A DNA stretch of 64,000 nucleotides from contig JAEWFD010000020.1 of assembly GCA_023388995.1 (NCBI GenBank), positions 124,001 through 188,000 of the forward strand. The letters run 5' to 3'. Below the pieces are notes generated by a model. That model did no database searches, was not told the DNA's origin, and saw only the letters and a list, made by a program, of their open reading frames with translations. This document shows, piece by piece, positions 6,877 to 17,242 of this stretch (its first letter is position 1; each line of letters begins with the position of its first letter). Source of the DNA: Bacillota bacterium. Lineage in GTDB: Bacteria > Bacillota_I > Bacilli_A > Erysipelotrichales > Erysipelotrichaceae. The position numbers and the translations under genes were made by a program.

Positions 6877-9800
6877 ATGAACAAACAAAGTTATCGTCTC
6901 GTATCAACAGGCAAAAGTACTCGCAGAGACTATACCAAGGTCAGCGGGACACTAGAATTGCCTAACCTAGTAGAAATTCAAACGGATTCTTTTGATTGGT
7001 TTTTGAAAGAAGGAATTCAGGAAGTATTTGATGAGGTGTATCCGATTCAAAACTACAGCGGAAACATTCGATTGAAATTTAAAGGCTATGAAGTTGCTAA
7101 GCCTAAATATAGTGTAGATGAATGTAAGTATCGGGAAGCAAACTATGCAGCTCCGGTGAAAGCGAAAATGGTACTCGAGATTGTGGATAACAATACGGGA
7201 GAAATGATTCTAAAAGAAGATGATGTGTTCCTTGGTGATTTTCCGTTAATGACAAAAAGCGGAACTTTTATCATCAATGGTGCGGAACGTGTTATCGTAT
7301 CGCAAATTGTGCGTTCGCCAGGAGCGTATTTTAAGATTGGTCAAGATGACAAGACCGGACGTGACAACTATCATAGTGAGATTATTCCAAGCCGCGGTAC
7401 ATGGCTGGAATTTATGACGGATGCGAAGAAGACAGCGTTGGGACGTATTCTTAATGTTAGTGTTGACCGCAAACGTAAGGTTCTATCCACAGTATTTTTC
7501 AAAGCGTTGGGAATGTCCCTAAATGCAGAACGCAATGAAGATCCATTTGATCCGCTTCCGTTCCGTACCTTTCTGAAAGCATTGGGGCATCAAGTTACAC
7601 CATATGAAGGGGAAGAACGTGAATTTTTAAGCATCTATGTGGATTTGTACAATGCATTCTTCGGAGAATATGAAGAGATTGTCAATACCTTGGCTGCTGA
7701 TAAATTAAAAAATACGGAAGAAGCATTGATTACGATTTATCAGAACCAACGTTCTGATGAAGTCGCTACGATTGATGGTTCCGTAACCTTGATGAATGCG
7801 AAATTCTTTGATCCTCGTCGTTATGACTTGACCAAAGCAGGGCGTTATAAAATCAATAAGAAACTGGGATTGCTGTCTCGTTTGGAAGGTCATCGCATCG
7901 CAGAAGATATTTATGATGTAAATGGCAATGTTCTTCTGCCAAGCGGAACTGTTGTAAAGAAGGAACATCGCGAGATTCTTCGTGCTGCGCTGGGAAATGG
8001 AATGCATATGACAATTATGCCATTCAACCCGCAGTTTGTTTACAACGACCCGGTTGTAGTGGAAACAAAACACCGTCTGCCATTGATCGGCCGTGTATTA
8101 GCGAAAGATGTAGAGCTTTCTGATCGCTTCTATCCAAAAGGACTTGTTTTGACAGCAGCTGAAGTGAATGCGATTGCTGATGAACTGGAAAAAGTAACCA
8201 TCATGGGTGGCATTACAAGTTCTAAAGTAAAACTGACCAAAGAAAATGCCTCAGCTGTTTTGAACTATGGTGCACGGTTGTTTGATTTGAGCCGCATTGT
8301 GGATGAAACTGGTGCGGATATTGAATTCAATGGTGACATTATTGCAGATGGCTTTGAGCCGGATGAAGCACGCCGCCGCCTGCAAAACGAACAAGAGTTG
8401 CATGTAATGGATCTTGTCCGGGATGGCAAAGAAATCTATGTGCATTTGGTAGGAGCTGCTTGTCAGCTGCTTCATGTACGCACAAATGATGATCGTGTTG
8501 TGAAATTGTTGGGTATTGACCCAATTGTAAATAAGAAAACGGTATTAGTTGGTGATATCTACGCAACAGCATCTTATATGCTGAACTTGATGGATGAAAT
8601 CGGCGAAGAAGATGACATTGACCAATTAGGGAATCGTCGAATTCGGACCGTAGGCGAATTGATTCAAAACCAATTCCGCATCGGGTTGTCCCGGATGGAA
8701 CGGGTTGTTAAGGAACGGATGTCGATTTCCGAAATCGCAACTTTAACACCGAAACACTTAACGAACATCCGCCCGCTGACAGCAGCAATCAAAGAGTTCT
8801 TCTCTTCTTCGCAGTTGTCGCAGTTCATGGACCAAACCAATCCATTGGCTGAGCTTACCAACAAACGCCGTATTTCAGCGTTGGGGCCTGGTGGTTTGAC
8901 CAGAGAACGGGCCGGCTTTGAAGTGCGTGACGTTCATACGTCCCACTATGGGCGTATTTGTCCGATTGAAACACCGGAAGGTCCGAATATCGGATTGATT
9001 TCCAACCTGACATCTTATGGTAAAATCAATGAGTATGGCTTTATCCAAACACCATATCGAATTGTAAATGAGCAAGGTTTGGTAACCGAAGAAGTAGTGT
9101 ATCTATCTGCTGATGAGGAAGAAGAATATGTCATTGCACAGGCCAATGAGGTAATTGACGGGAAGCTGGTCAATGCGGAAGTGGTAGCTCGTTATGAAGG
9201 GGAAACCATCATGGCGAAGCGGGAAACGGTTGAATTGGCAGACGTATCGCCGAAGCAAATTGTTTCTGTCGCAACTGCATGTATTCCATTCTTGGAAAAT
9301 GACGATGCTTCACGGGCTTTGATGGGTGCAAACATGCAGCGTCAGGCGATTCCGCTGTTGCAGCCGCATTCACCATATGTTGGTACCGGTATTGAGCACC
9401 GTGTTGCAACTGACTCCGGAAGTGCAATTGTCTGTGAAGAAGATGGTATCGTAGAATATGTGGATTCTCATAAAATTGTCGTTGCCAAAGAACAAGGCAA
9501 CCATGAATACCGGTTGCAGAAATTCCGCCGTGCCAACCAAGGTACAAGCATCAATCAAAGGCCATTGGTTCAAATTGGTGAACGTGTTCAGGTTGGTGAT
9601 GTATTGGCTGACGGACCATCCATGGAAAATGGGGAACTGGCGCTCGGACAAAACGTAGTCATTGCCTATATGACGTGGTATGGATACAACTATGAAGATG
9701 CAATCATCATGTCTGAACGACTTGTAAAAGATGATGTATATACTTCCATCCATATTGAAGAATATGACATTGAATGCCGGGAAACAAAGCTTGGACCGGA

Positions 9801-10995
9801 AGAAATTACCCGGGATATTCCAAACGTCAGTGAAAATGCCTGCCGTCACTTGGATTCCCGCGGGATCGTTATGGTCGGCGCAGAAGTGAAAGAAGCTGAC
9901 ATTCTGGTCGGAAAAGTAACTCCGAAAGGGCAAAGTGAAATTTCGCCGGAAGAAAAATTGCTATTGGCAATCTTCGGTGAGAAATCGCGCGAAGTACGCG
10001 ACAACTCCTTGAAAGTTCCGCATGGTGGTGCCGGTATTGTGCATTCCGTTCGTATCTTCAAACGGGATGATGGGCATGATTTGCCGCCAGGTGTAAACGA
10101 AGTCGTAAAAGTATATATTGTTCAAAAACGTAAGATCTCGGAAGGGGACAAAATGGCAGGACGCCATGGAAACAAAGGGGTTATCTCCAAGATCCTTCCG
10201 GTAGAAGATATGCCGTACATGCCAGATGGTACACCAGTAGATGTCATGTTGAATCCATTCGGGGTTCCTTCCCGGATGAACATCGGACAAGTATTGGAAA
10301 TCCACCTTGGTTTGGCAGCGAAGAAGCTGGGTGTAAAATTCTCTACCCCGGTATTTGACGGAATCACCAATGATGAATTGGCGTCCATCATGAAAGAAGC
10401 TGGTTTGACAGAAGACGGTAAAACTACACTGTTTGACGGTCGTACGGGTGAAAAATTCGATGAACGGGTTGCTGTTGGTGTAATGTACATGATCAAATTG
10501 AGTCACATGGTTGATGACAAGCTGCATGCTCGTGCAACTGGTCCATATTCCTTGGTTACCCAACAACCACTGGGTGGTAAAGCCCAAAATGGTGGTCAAA
10601 GATTTGGGGAAATGGAAGTTTGGGCATTGGAAGCATATGGGGCTGCTCATACATTGCAAGAAATCTTGACTGTGAAATCCGATGATATTGTGGGACGTAC
10701 CAAAACGTATGAATCAATTATCAAAGGAAATGATATTCCAAAACCAGGCATTCCGGAATCTTTCCGCGTCTTGAAACATGAATTTCAGGCACTTGCGATC
10801 GATGTCAGAATGTTAGATGAAGAAGGTAGCGAAGTGGATATGAAGAAGGTGGAAGCAGAAGAAGTTGCTGCTTTGGCCCAAATCGAAAGCACGATGCTGG
10901 ATGATGTATTGGAAGAGCCGGACACTTCTATCGAAGATGAACTTGATGAAGAGGATATCGACGACTTGGATATTGTAGACGAAGAAGAACTGTAA
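6877..10995 (+). CDS. rpoB: DNA-directed RNA polymerase subunit beta
   Basis: The 1372-residue beta subunit contains the expected landmarks: fork and rifampicin region 'SQLSQFMDQTNPLAELTNKR' with 'RRISALGPGGLTRERAGFEV', 'HYGRICPIETPEGPNIGL', and the C-terminal 'ATGPYSLVTQQPLGGKAQNG'. It is longer than the Bacillus protein (~1190) mainly through lineage-type insertions and a very acidic tail of about 50 residues rich in D and E. ATG 6877 is preferred over ATG 6868 because AAAGGA at 6863-6868 lies 8 bases upstream of it. rpoC follows after 12 bp. Confidence 0.97.
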   Translation: MNKQSYRLVSTGKSTRRDYTKVSGTLELPNLVEIQTDSFDWFLKEGIQEVFDEVYPIQNYSGNIRLKFKGYEVAKPKYSVDECKYREANYAAPVKAKMVLEIVDNNTGEMILKEDDVFLGDFPLMTKSGTFIINGAERVIVSQIVRSPGAYFKIGQDDKTGRDNYHSEIIPSRGTWLEFMTDAKKTALGRILNVSVDRKRKVLSTVFFKALGMSLNAERNEDPFDPLPFRTFLKALGHQVTPYEGEEREFLSIYVDLYNAFFGEYEEIVNTLAADKLKNTEEALITIYQNQRSDEVATIDGSVTLMNAKFFDPRRYDLTKAGRYKINKKLGLLSRLEGHRIAEDIYDVNGNVLLPSGTVVKKEHREILRAALGNGMHMTIMPFNPQFVYNDPVVVETKHRLPLIGRVLAKDVELSDRFYPKGLVLTAAEVNAIADELEKVTIMGGITSSKVKLTKENASAVLNYGARLFDLSRIVDETGADIEFNGDIIADGFEPDEARRRLQNEQELHVMDLVRDGKEIYVHLVGAACQLLHVRTNDDRVVKLLGIDPIVNKKTVLVGDIYATASYMLNLMDEIGEEDDIDQLGNRRIRTVGELIQNQFRIGLSRMERVVKERMSISEIATLTPKHLTNIRPLTAAIKEFFSSSQLSQFMDQTNPLAELTNKRRISALGPGGLTRERAGFEVRDVHTSHYGRICPIETPEGPNIGLISNLTSYGKINEYGFIQTPYRIVNEQGLVTEEVVYLSADEEEEYVIAQANEVIDGKLVNAEVVARYEGETIMAKRETVELADVSPKQIVSVATACIPFLENDDASRALMGANMQRQAIPLLQPHSPYVGTGIEHRVATDSGSAIVCEEDGIVEYVDSHKIVVAKEQGNHEYRLQKFRRANQGTSINQRPLVQIGERVQVGDVLADGPSMENGELALGQNVVIAYMTWYGYNYEDAIIMSERLVKDDVYTSIHIEEYDIECRETKLGPEEITRDIPNVSENACRHLDSRGIVMVGAEVKEADILVGKVTPKGQSEISPEEKLLLAIFGEKSREVRDNSLKVPHGGAGIVHSVRIFKRDDGHDLPPGVNEVVKVYIVQKRKISEGDKMAGRHGNKGVISKILPVEDMPYMPDGTPVDVMLNPFGVPSRMNIGQVLEIHLGLAAKKLGVKFSTPVFDGITNDELASIMKEAGLTEDGKTTLFDGRTGEKFDERVAVGVMYMIKLSHMVDDKLHARATGPYSLVTQQPLGGKAQNGGQRFGEMEVWALEAYGAAHTLQEILTVKSDDIVGRTKTYESIIKGNDIPKPGIPESFRVLKHEFQALAIDVRMLDEEGSEVDMKKVEAEEVAALAQIESTMLDDVLEEPDTSIEDELDEEDIDDLDIVDEEEL

Positions 10996-11007
10996 AGGAG
11001 GCTTTTT

Positions 11008-14000
11008 ATGAGTGTGAATAATTTTGCATCGATTCAGATCGGTTTGGCATCACCGGAAAGAATACGCGATTGGTCGTATGGTGAAGTAACAAAGCCTGAA
11101 ACAATCAATTACCGCTCACAAAAACCAGAGCGTGATGGATTATTCTGCGAACGTATTTTTGGTCCTAGCAAGGATTGGGAATGTCATTGCGGAAAATACA
11201 AAAAAGTACGTTATAAAGGGGTTATTTGTGATAAGTGCGGTGTTGAAATCACCAAAGCAAGTGTCCGTCGTGAGCGGATGGGGCATATTGAATTAGCTGC
11301 TCCGGTTGCCCACATTTGGTATTTGCGGGGGATTCCTTCACGAATGAGTTTGCTTCTGGATGTTTCTCCGAAGCACTTGGAAGAAGTAGTATATTTCGTA
11401 TCCTGGATTGTAACTGATCCAGGTACGACAGATTTGTCATATAAAGAAATCTTGTCTGAAAGCCAATATCGCAGTTTGCTGTCTGATCCAAAGTATGGTG
11501 CGCGTTCTTTTACGGCTCAAACAGGTGCTGAAGCAGTAAATACGCTGCTAAGCCAAGTTGATTTAGAAAAAGAATATAAGGCAATTGTGGAGGATTTGAA
11601 AAAGGCACAAGGCGAAAAACGCAAGAAACTAATCAAGCGCTTGGAAACAGTTGAAGCCTTCCGTCATTCCAGCAACAAGCCGGAATGGATGGTATTGACA
11701 GCTCTTCCTGTTATTCCACCTGATTTGCGTCCAATGCTGCAGCTGGACGGCGGGCGTTTCGCAACCAGTGATTTGAACGATTTGTATCGCCGTGTTATCA
11801 CACGGAACAATCGTTTGAAGAAACTATTGGAAATCGGAACACCGGCAATCATCGTGCAAAACGAAAAGCGGATGTTGCAGGAAGCGGTTGATGCTCTTAT
11901 CGACAATGGCCGCCGCAGCAAGCCGATGACTGGTGCCGGCGGAAGAGCATTGAAGTCTTTGTCGCACTCCCTGAAAGGGAAGCAAGGACGTTTCCGTCAA
12001 AACTTGCTTGGTAAGCGTGTTGACTTCTCAGGTCGTTCCGTTATCGCGGTAGGACCGGATTTGAAGATGTATGAATGTGGTATTCCGCGGGAAATGGCAA
12101 TTCAATTATTTAAGCCATTTGTAATCAATGAGATTGTAAACCGGGGAATGTCAGGAAATCCAAAAGCAGCGGAAAAGCTGATTGATAAATTGGATCCTCG
12201 TGTATGGGATATCGTAGAAGATGTCATTCAGGGACACCCGGTTCTGTTGAATCGTGCGCCGACCTTGCACCGACTAGGAATTCAGGCTTTCCAGCCAAAA
12301 TTGGTTGAAGGTAGAGCTATTCGTTTGCATCCGCTTGTTACGCCGGCGTTTAACGCGGACTTCGACGGAGACCAAATGGCGGTGCATTTGCCGCTTAGTG
12401 AAGAAGCACGTGCTGAAGCACAAGTCTTAATGCTAGGTTCCAATAACATCCTTGGTCCGAAAGATGGTAAACCAATTGTTACACCGTCACAGGACATGGT
12501 ACTGGGGAACTACTATCTGACCATGGAAGAAACAGCTGATGAATTTATGTCCAATGCAGATCGTTTGGAACGGCTTGGTGATCCTGATGCAGCTGAAGTA
12601 TGGCGTATCTTTGCAAAGAACGAAGGTCATGTTTTCAAGAGCGTCAATGAAGTCTATATGGCTTACGAAACAAAGGTTGTGCACTTGCATTCACGGGTGG
12701 CGATCCTTGGTTCTGCTTTGAAGAAACAAAGCTTTAGCGAATCACAAAACAAGTCATACTTGATTACAACTGTCGGGAAGATGATTTTTAACGAAATGTT
12801 CCCATCTGATTTCCCTTATTTGAATGAAATTACGAAACGTAACTTTGCATCCACGCCGGAAGATTTCTTTGTTCCGATGGGATCTAATATCAAAGAAATT
12901 ATCCGTTTGATGCCGGTAAACAAATCCTTTGTCAAAAAAGACATCGGAAATGTGATCGATGAAGTATTTAAACGATACCATTCTTCTCGTCAGACATCCC
13001 AAATTTTGGATAAAATCAAGGATATGGGATTCCAATATTCTACCGTTGCGGGGATGACAGTTGCTCTTAGTGATATCGAAGTAGCACCAAACAAATATGA
13101 CCACGTAAATCGCGGGAAAGAAAAAGCAGCGCAGATCATGACGAAATATCGCCGCGGTTTGCTGACAACCAGAGAATGGGAACGTCACTTCTCCAAACTA
13201 TGGGAAGAAATCAAGGAAGATATCGTAAAAGAGTTCATGGGAACTCTGGCACGGAAGAATCCAATTGCAATGATGTCCGATTCCGGTGCCCGTGGTAACA
13301 AATCGCACTTTACCCAGCTAGCTGGTATGCGTGGATTGATGGCAAAACCGACACAATCCAAGGCAAGCAAAGAAGACCAAGTGTCTATCATCGAAGTTCC
13401 GATTTATTCTTCCTTCCGGGAAGGATTGAACGTATCCGAGTTCTTTACCTCAACGCACGGGGTGCGTAAAGGGTTGACCGATACGGCCTTGAAAACAGCG
13501 GAATCCGGTTACTTGACACGTCGTTTGGTTGACGTTGCGCAAGATGTCATTATTACGGAAGAAGATTGCGGAACTGACCGTGGCTATTATGCGGAAGTCA
13601 TCCGTGACCGCAAGAATAATGCAGTCATCGAAAGCTTAGAAGAACGGTTGATTGGCCGCTATTCCAAAGAAGCAATCTATGATCCAAAAACAAATGAATT
13701 GATCATCGACAGCGATGAATTGATTGATGAAAAAACAGCACAACGTATTGCAAGTACTGGAATTGAGGGTATGTATATCCGCAGTGTCTTTACTTGTGAT
13801 TCAAAAACAGGAATTTGCCGCAAGTGCTACGGCCGCAATATGGCAACAGGATATGTTGTTGAGTGCGGTGAAGCAATCGGTATCATGGCAGCGCAGTCAA
13901 TCGGGGAACCGGGTACGCAGCTGACCATGCGTACGTTCCATACCGGCGGGGTTGCTGCCGGGGAAAGCGGAGATATCACCCAAGGTTTGCCGCGGGTTGA

Positions 14001-14793
14001 AGAGTTGTTTGAGGCACGTTGTCCGAAACGGGCAGCAGTTCTTGCTAAGATTGATGGTACGATTACCGAAATTCGTGAATTGGAAAACCATTCCGGATTC
14101 CGCATTGTGATCAGCAATGACAAAGAAAGCTTGGAACACAAGGTTGATCCGTCACAAAACATCCGCTCTTGGATGAAAGAAGGAACAGCAGTTACCGCTG
14201 GGGATAAATTGACAGAAGGTCAGGTAAATCCGAAAGAACTATTGGAAGTTGCCGGTGTTCTGGCAGTGCAGAACTATATCTTGAAAGAAGTCAAGAAAGT
14301 TTACCAAAGCCAAGGGATTGAAATTTCCGACAAGCATATCGAAGCAATGATTCGTCAAATGCTTCGCAAAGTGGTAATTTTAGAGGGTAATGGTACGCGT
14401 CTGAATGCAGGGCAGCAGCTAAGTATGGCTGAATTGCTTAAGATTAATACAAAGGCGCTGTTATCCAATAAAGTTCCTGCAACGTTCCAGCCAGTATTGC
14501 TGGGGATCTCGAAAGCATCTGTAGAAACAGATTCCTTCTTGTCAGCAGCATCGTTCCAGGAAACAACGAAAGTACTGACAGAAGCAGCAATTCGCCAAAA
14601 AGTGGATGATTTGAAGGGCTTGAAAGAAAATGTTATTATCGGAAAGTTGATTCCTGCTGGTACTGGTACGACAGCAGATCGTGAGTCAACGAGACAAATC
14701 AGAGAATCGGCAGCAATGATGCGCGAAAAGCGGCTGAAAAGAAATGCGAAAGCAGAAGATGATGCAGCTGAAGCAGCATTAGGCGTCGAATAA
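11008..14793 (+). CDS. rpoC: DNA-directed RNA polymerase subunit beta'
   Basis: The 1261-residue subunit has the first zinc site ('CHCGKY... CDKCGV', about 53-74), the catalytic magnesium loop 'NADFDGDQMAVH', the second zinc site (a Cys in 'EEDCGTDRG', then 'CDSKTGICRKCYGR'), and the trigger-loop/rim region 'GIMAAQSIGEPGTQLTMRTF'. The ribosome site is AAAGGAGG. A strong terminator follows at 14802. Confidence 0.98.
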   Translation: MSVNNFASIQIGLASPERIRDWSYGEVTKPETINYRSQKPERDGLFCERIFGPSKDWECHCGKYKKVRYKGVICDKCGVEITKASVRRERMGHIELAAPVAHIWYLRGIPSRMSLLLDVSPKHLEEVVYFVSWIVTDPGTTDLSYKEILSESQYRSLLSDPKYGARSFTAQTGAEAVNTLLSQVDLEKEYKAIVEDLKKAQGEKRKKLIKRLETVEAFRHSSNKPEWMVLTALPVIPPDLRPMLQLDGGRFATSDLNDLYRRVITRNNRLKKLLEIGTPAIIVQNEKRMLQEAVDALIDNGRRSKPMTGAGGRALKSLSHSLKGKQGRFRQNLLGKRVDFSGRSVIAVGPDLKMYECGIPREMAIQLFKPFVINEIVNRGMSGNPKAAEKLIDKLDPRVWDIVEDVIQGHPVLLNRAPTLHRLGIQAFQPKLVEGRAIRLHPLVTPAFNADFDGDQMAVHLPLSEEARAEAQVLMLGSNNILGPKDGKPIVTPSQDMVLGNYYLTMEETADEFMSNADRLERLGDPDAAEVWRIFAKNEGHVFKSVNEVYMAYETKVVHLHSRVAILGSALKKQSFSESQNKSYLITTVGKMIFNEMFPSDFPYLNEITKRNFASTPEDFFVPMGSNIKEIIRLMPVNKSFVKKDIGNVIDEVFKRYHSSRQTSQILDKIKDMGFQYSTVAGMTVALSDIEVAPNKYDHVNRGKEKAAQIMTKYRRGLLTTREWERHFSKLWEEIKEDIVKEFMGTLARKNPIAMMSDSGARGNKSHFTQLAGMRGLMAKPTQSKASKEDQVSIIEVPIYSSFREGLNVSEFFTSTHGVRKGLTDTALKTAESGYLTRRLVDVAQDVIITEEDCGTDRGYYAEVIRDRKNNAVIESLEERLIGRYSKEAIYDPKTNELIIDSDELIDEKTAQRIASTGIEGMYIRSVFTCDSKTGICRKCYGRNMATGYVVECGEAIGIMAAQSIGEPGTQLTMRTFHTGGVAAGESGDITQGLPRVEELFEARCPKRAAVLAKIDGTITEIRELENHSGFRIVISNDKESLEHKVDPSQNIRSWMKEGTAVTAGDKLTEGQVNPKELLEVAGVLAVQNYILKEVKKVYQSQGIEISDKHIEAMIRQMLRKVVILEGNGTRLNAGQQLSMAELLKINTKALLSNKVPATFQPVLLGISKASVETDSFLSAASFQETTKVLTEAAIRQKVDDLKGLKENVIIGKLIPAGTGTTADRESTRQIRESAAMMREKRLKRNAKAEDDAAEAALGVE

Positions 14794-14801
14794 TAGAAAT
14801 C

Positions 14802-14835
14802 AACCTCCGTGGTGCATTGCATCGCGGAGGTTTTT
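14802..14835 (+). terminator. Intrinsic terminator of rpoBC
   Basis: AACCTCCG (14802-14809) pairs with CGGAGGTT (14825-14832), with partly paired inner bases and a run of T residues. Confidence 0.85.
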
Positions 14836-14869
14836 CTTGTTATTAGAGAAATGCATGAATACCAAATAC

Positions 14870-15274
14870 TTATTTTGTTGTTTTGCACAATAAAACTGCA
14901 TGAATAACCTCATTTATAATAACGAATGCACTTATAATTGCCATAATGATCGATGTAAAGGGACTGCATTCACACATTGCATTAGCGCAAGCGGCATCGC
15001 AGAATCCGATTAAGAATGTTGATACGAGAAATGAAAAAATACCAAAGCACAGAAGAGCGATACTTACTCCTAGTTTGACAGCGTAAGAAGCCAGGCAAAA
15101 AGACAGCAAAGAGAGCACAATGATAAACAAACCGACAACAAGTTCTACTTTGACAGAAATGGCACAACGCATTCCCATGCTTAAACAACCATCGCATACA
15201 AGCAGACGAGGGACTACAGAGATGCAAAGACCGAATAGTATCGAGAGTACAGAGAAAATAGCTTCTTTTTTCAT
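14870..15274 (-). CDS. Small membrane protein, DUF4418-like
   Basis: The 134-residue protein has four likely membrane helices and several cysteines in the loops ('LVCDGCLSMGMRCAIS', 'FCDAACANAMCEC'). Length, topology and the 'MRC' motif after the first helix resemble DUF4418 proteins of unknown function. AGGAGG lies 6 bases before the start. It is transcribed alone, convergent with rpoC. The cysteine placement would fit a redox or metal role, but that is speculation. Confidence 0.62.
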   Translation of the reverse strand: MKKEAIFSVLSILFGLCISVVPRLLVCDGCLSMGMRCAISVKVELVVGLFIIVLSLLSFCLASYAVKLGVSIALLCFGIFSFLVSTFLIGFCDAACANAMCECSPFTSIIMAIISAFVIINEVIHAVLLCKTTK

Positions 15275-15356
15275 ATGAATCCTCCTATCGCTATTGATAC
15301 TTCAAAGTATGGCTCACCACAGGAATATATGAACAACTTTATAGAAATTAAGCAGT

Positions 15357-15379
15357 AAAAAAGCCGGTTCATAGCCGGC
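15357..15379 (-). terminator. Terminator of the chemotaxis receptor gene
   Basis: On the reverse strand GCCGG and CCGGC pair around a 7-nt loop and are followed by six or more T residues. Confidence 0.75.
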
Positions 15380-15427
15380 GTTGGTATAAGCTTTATGCGA
15401 TTAACGAGAATTGATTAGCCGAATAGA

Positions 15428-16768
15428 TCAAGCTAGTTTATATTCTTTGACAAGTGCTTTTAAATGCATGGATTGATTTGCCAGTTCCTGACTGCTTGCG
15501 GCTGTTTCCTCGGCAATGGCTGCATTGTTTTGGACAATGTTGGTAATATTGTTTATTCCCTCCGTAATTTCAATAATAGCATTAGATTGCATCTGCGAAG
15601 CTTCTTTCACTGTCTCGACAACGCTAAGGACATGATCGCTATCTGTTACAGCTTTATGCAAAGATGTTCCTGTCTCTCCCACAATGACCGTACAGTCAGC
15701 GATTGCGGTACTGGAAGCATCAATCAATTGCGCAACATCGGCAGCGGCCATAGAAGACTTATTTGCAAGGTTACGCACTTCCTCTGCTACGACAGAAAAG
15801 CCCTTGCCTGCAGTACCCGCCCGTGCTGCTTCAATTGCTGCATTGAGTGCCAGAATATTGGTTTGGAAGGCGATATCATCAATCGTCTTTACGATTTTCG
15901 TAATTTCAAGAGCTTTGCGATTAATTTCATCCATAGAGGTGGTTACTTTTTCCATGTATCGATTGCTTTCATCGATGCTGTTTTTAGTATTGACCATCGC
16001 TTTTTCTGCATCATTTGTACTGGCGGCATTTTTTTGCGCAAGTTCAGATATCATTAAAACTGACCTGGAAACACTTTGCGAAATACTTGTTTGCTCACTA
16101 GTACCGTTCGCTAAATTTTGGGAGGCACTGGAAGAATGAAGTGCACCCACCGAGATTTCTTCCGCGACAGTGCCAATCTCGTCAACTACGGTATGCAGCT
16201 GATGGAATATTTCTTCTACGGTTAACATTATGTCATGATACATGCCGGTGAATTTCATATCATCAATTTTCACAGATAAATCCTTATTCTTGGCAGCTTC
16301 TTTTAGTTCTTTTACTTTGGCGGCGATATCGAAAATGGCATTGATGGCAGAGTTCATAGATATTGACAGCAGCTTGATTTCATCATTGGAATGAATCTTG
16401 CGAAGGGCTTCTTTCAATTGGAAGTTGATGTCTCCCTTGGCAATGGCATCTGTAATTCCAATCAGCTGATTTAATGGCTGTCTGACAGAATGATTGACAA
16501 TGTTGTTGGCGACAAAAATAACGAGTACAAGCATAATCACAATGAAGATCAGGATTCCCAGAATCTGGTTGGTGAATAAATTGCCGGCATCACTGATATT
16601 AAGCTGACTGAGTAGCTTATTATTATTTGTGATAGCAATAAACGCTGTACCAAGGATGGATATAAGGTTTGAAATAATGACGAGGATCATAATCTTCGCA
16701 GGAATTCCTAAATTTTGAAAAATACCTCCAGATTTCTTATTTTTTTCAGCTTTTTTGTTTAACTGCAT
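15428..16768 (-). CDS. Methyl-accepting chemotaxis protein with minimal sensor region
   Basis: This 446-residue protein has two membrane helices (about 24-48 and 69-92) separated by only about 20 residues, then a HAMP linker ('VRQPLNQLIGITDAIAKGD') and a long coiled-coil signalling domain with the conserved hairpin tip ('ILALNAAIEAARAGTAGKGF', 'VVAEEVRNLANKS'). The short loop leaves no room for an external ligand domain, so it may sense membrane or internal signals. No che or flagellar genes are in the window. The strong AAAGGAG site is about 30 bases from the ATG, with a perfect hairpin between them. Confidence 0.93.
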   Translation of the reverse strand: MQLNKKAEKNKKSGGIFQNLGIPAKIMILVIISNLISILGTAFIAITNNNKLLSQLNISDAGNLFTNQILGILIFIVIMLVLVIFVANNIVNHSVRQPLNQLIGITDAIAKGDINFQLKEALRKIHSNDEIKLLSISMNSAINAIFDIAAKVKELKEAAKNKDLSVKIDDMKFTGMYHDIMLTVEEIFHQLHTVVDEIGTVAEEISVGALHSSSASQNLANGTSEQTSISQSVSRSVLMISELAQKNAASTNDAEKAMVNTKNSIDESNRYMEKVTTSMDEINRKALEITKIVKTIDDIAFQTNILALNAAIEAARAGTAGKGFSVVAEEVRNLANKSSMAAADVAQLIDASSTAIADCTVIVGETGTSLHKAVTDSDHVLSVVETVKEASQMQSNAIIEITEGINNITNIVQNNAAIAEETAASSQELANQSMHLKALVKEYKLA

Positions 16769-16780
16769 TTTGCTTTACAC

Positions 16781-16795
16781 CGAGTAATATACTCG
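16781..16795 (-). repeat. Perfect 15-bp inverted repeat between ribosome site and start of the chemotaxis receptor
   Basis: CGAGTA-ATA-TACTCG lies between AAAGGAG (reverse strand, near 16799-16805) and the start codon at 16768. If it folds in the mRNA it brings the distant ribosome site closer to the ATG. Confidence 0.6.
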
Positions 16796-16805
16796 AATCT
16801 CCTTT

Positions 16806-17242
16806 CCTCTTCGTTACAATTGGTTATTAATTCCAATATTATTATAAAGCAAATTGTGCAGAAAAACATCACATTATTAATTGCTTTATCATTATGAATT
16901 ATAAAAATGTTATAAAATTGATAAATAATAACTAAACTTCACAATCTCTAAGTTATGATAGTACCTTATTAGTTGGTTTATTAAGTAAACTATACCTATA
17001 TTTTCATTATATCGAACATTTTTTAGTGTTTGATTTGTGAATTATTTTTTTGCCTGAAAAGTGAGAAATGATAGCTTACTTATACAAAAGGCTTATTGAA
17101 TCAAATGTAGGCTGGCAATACTGTTAGTAGATTGAAAGCATAAGTTGTGTGAATTAGTACTAGAGCAAGCACCTGCTGTTTTGTACAGTTGTTACTTCGA
17201 TCAAATATGAAACTAGCATTGATAGATAAGAAAGGAACCGTA
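16806..17242. other. AT-rich intergenic region, no gene seen
   Basis: About 440 bp between divergent genes with low GC and many short A/T runs. No open frame with a ribosome site, no tRNA and no convincing promoter pair was found. It must hold the promoters of both flanking genes. Confidence 0.6.

Noticed and set aside
9961..10659. 232-residue reverse frame within rpoB
   Set aside because: Shadow of a conserved coding region, with no start signals.
15464..16057. 197-residue open frame opposite the chemotaxis receptor gene
   Set aside because: It lies fully inside the clear MCP gene on the other strand, has no ribosome site, and its Cys/His-rich composition is typical of antisense translation.
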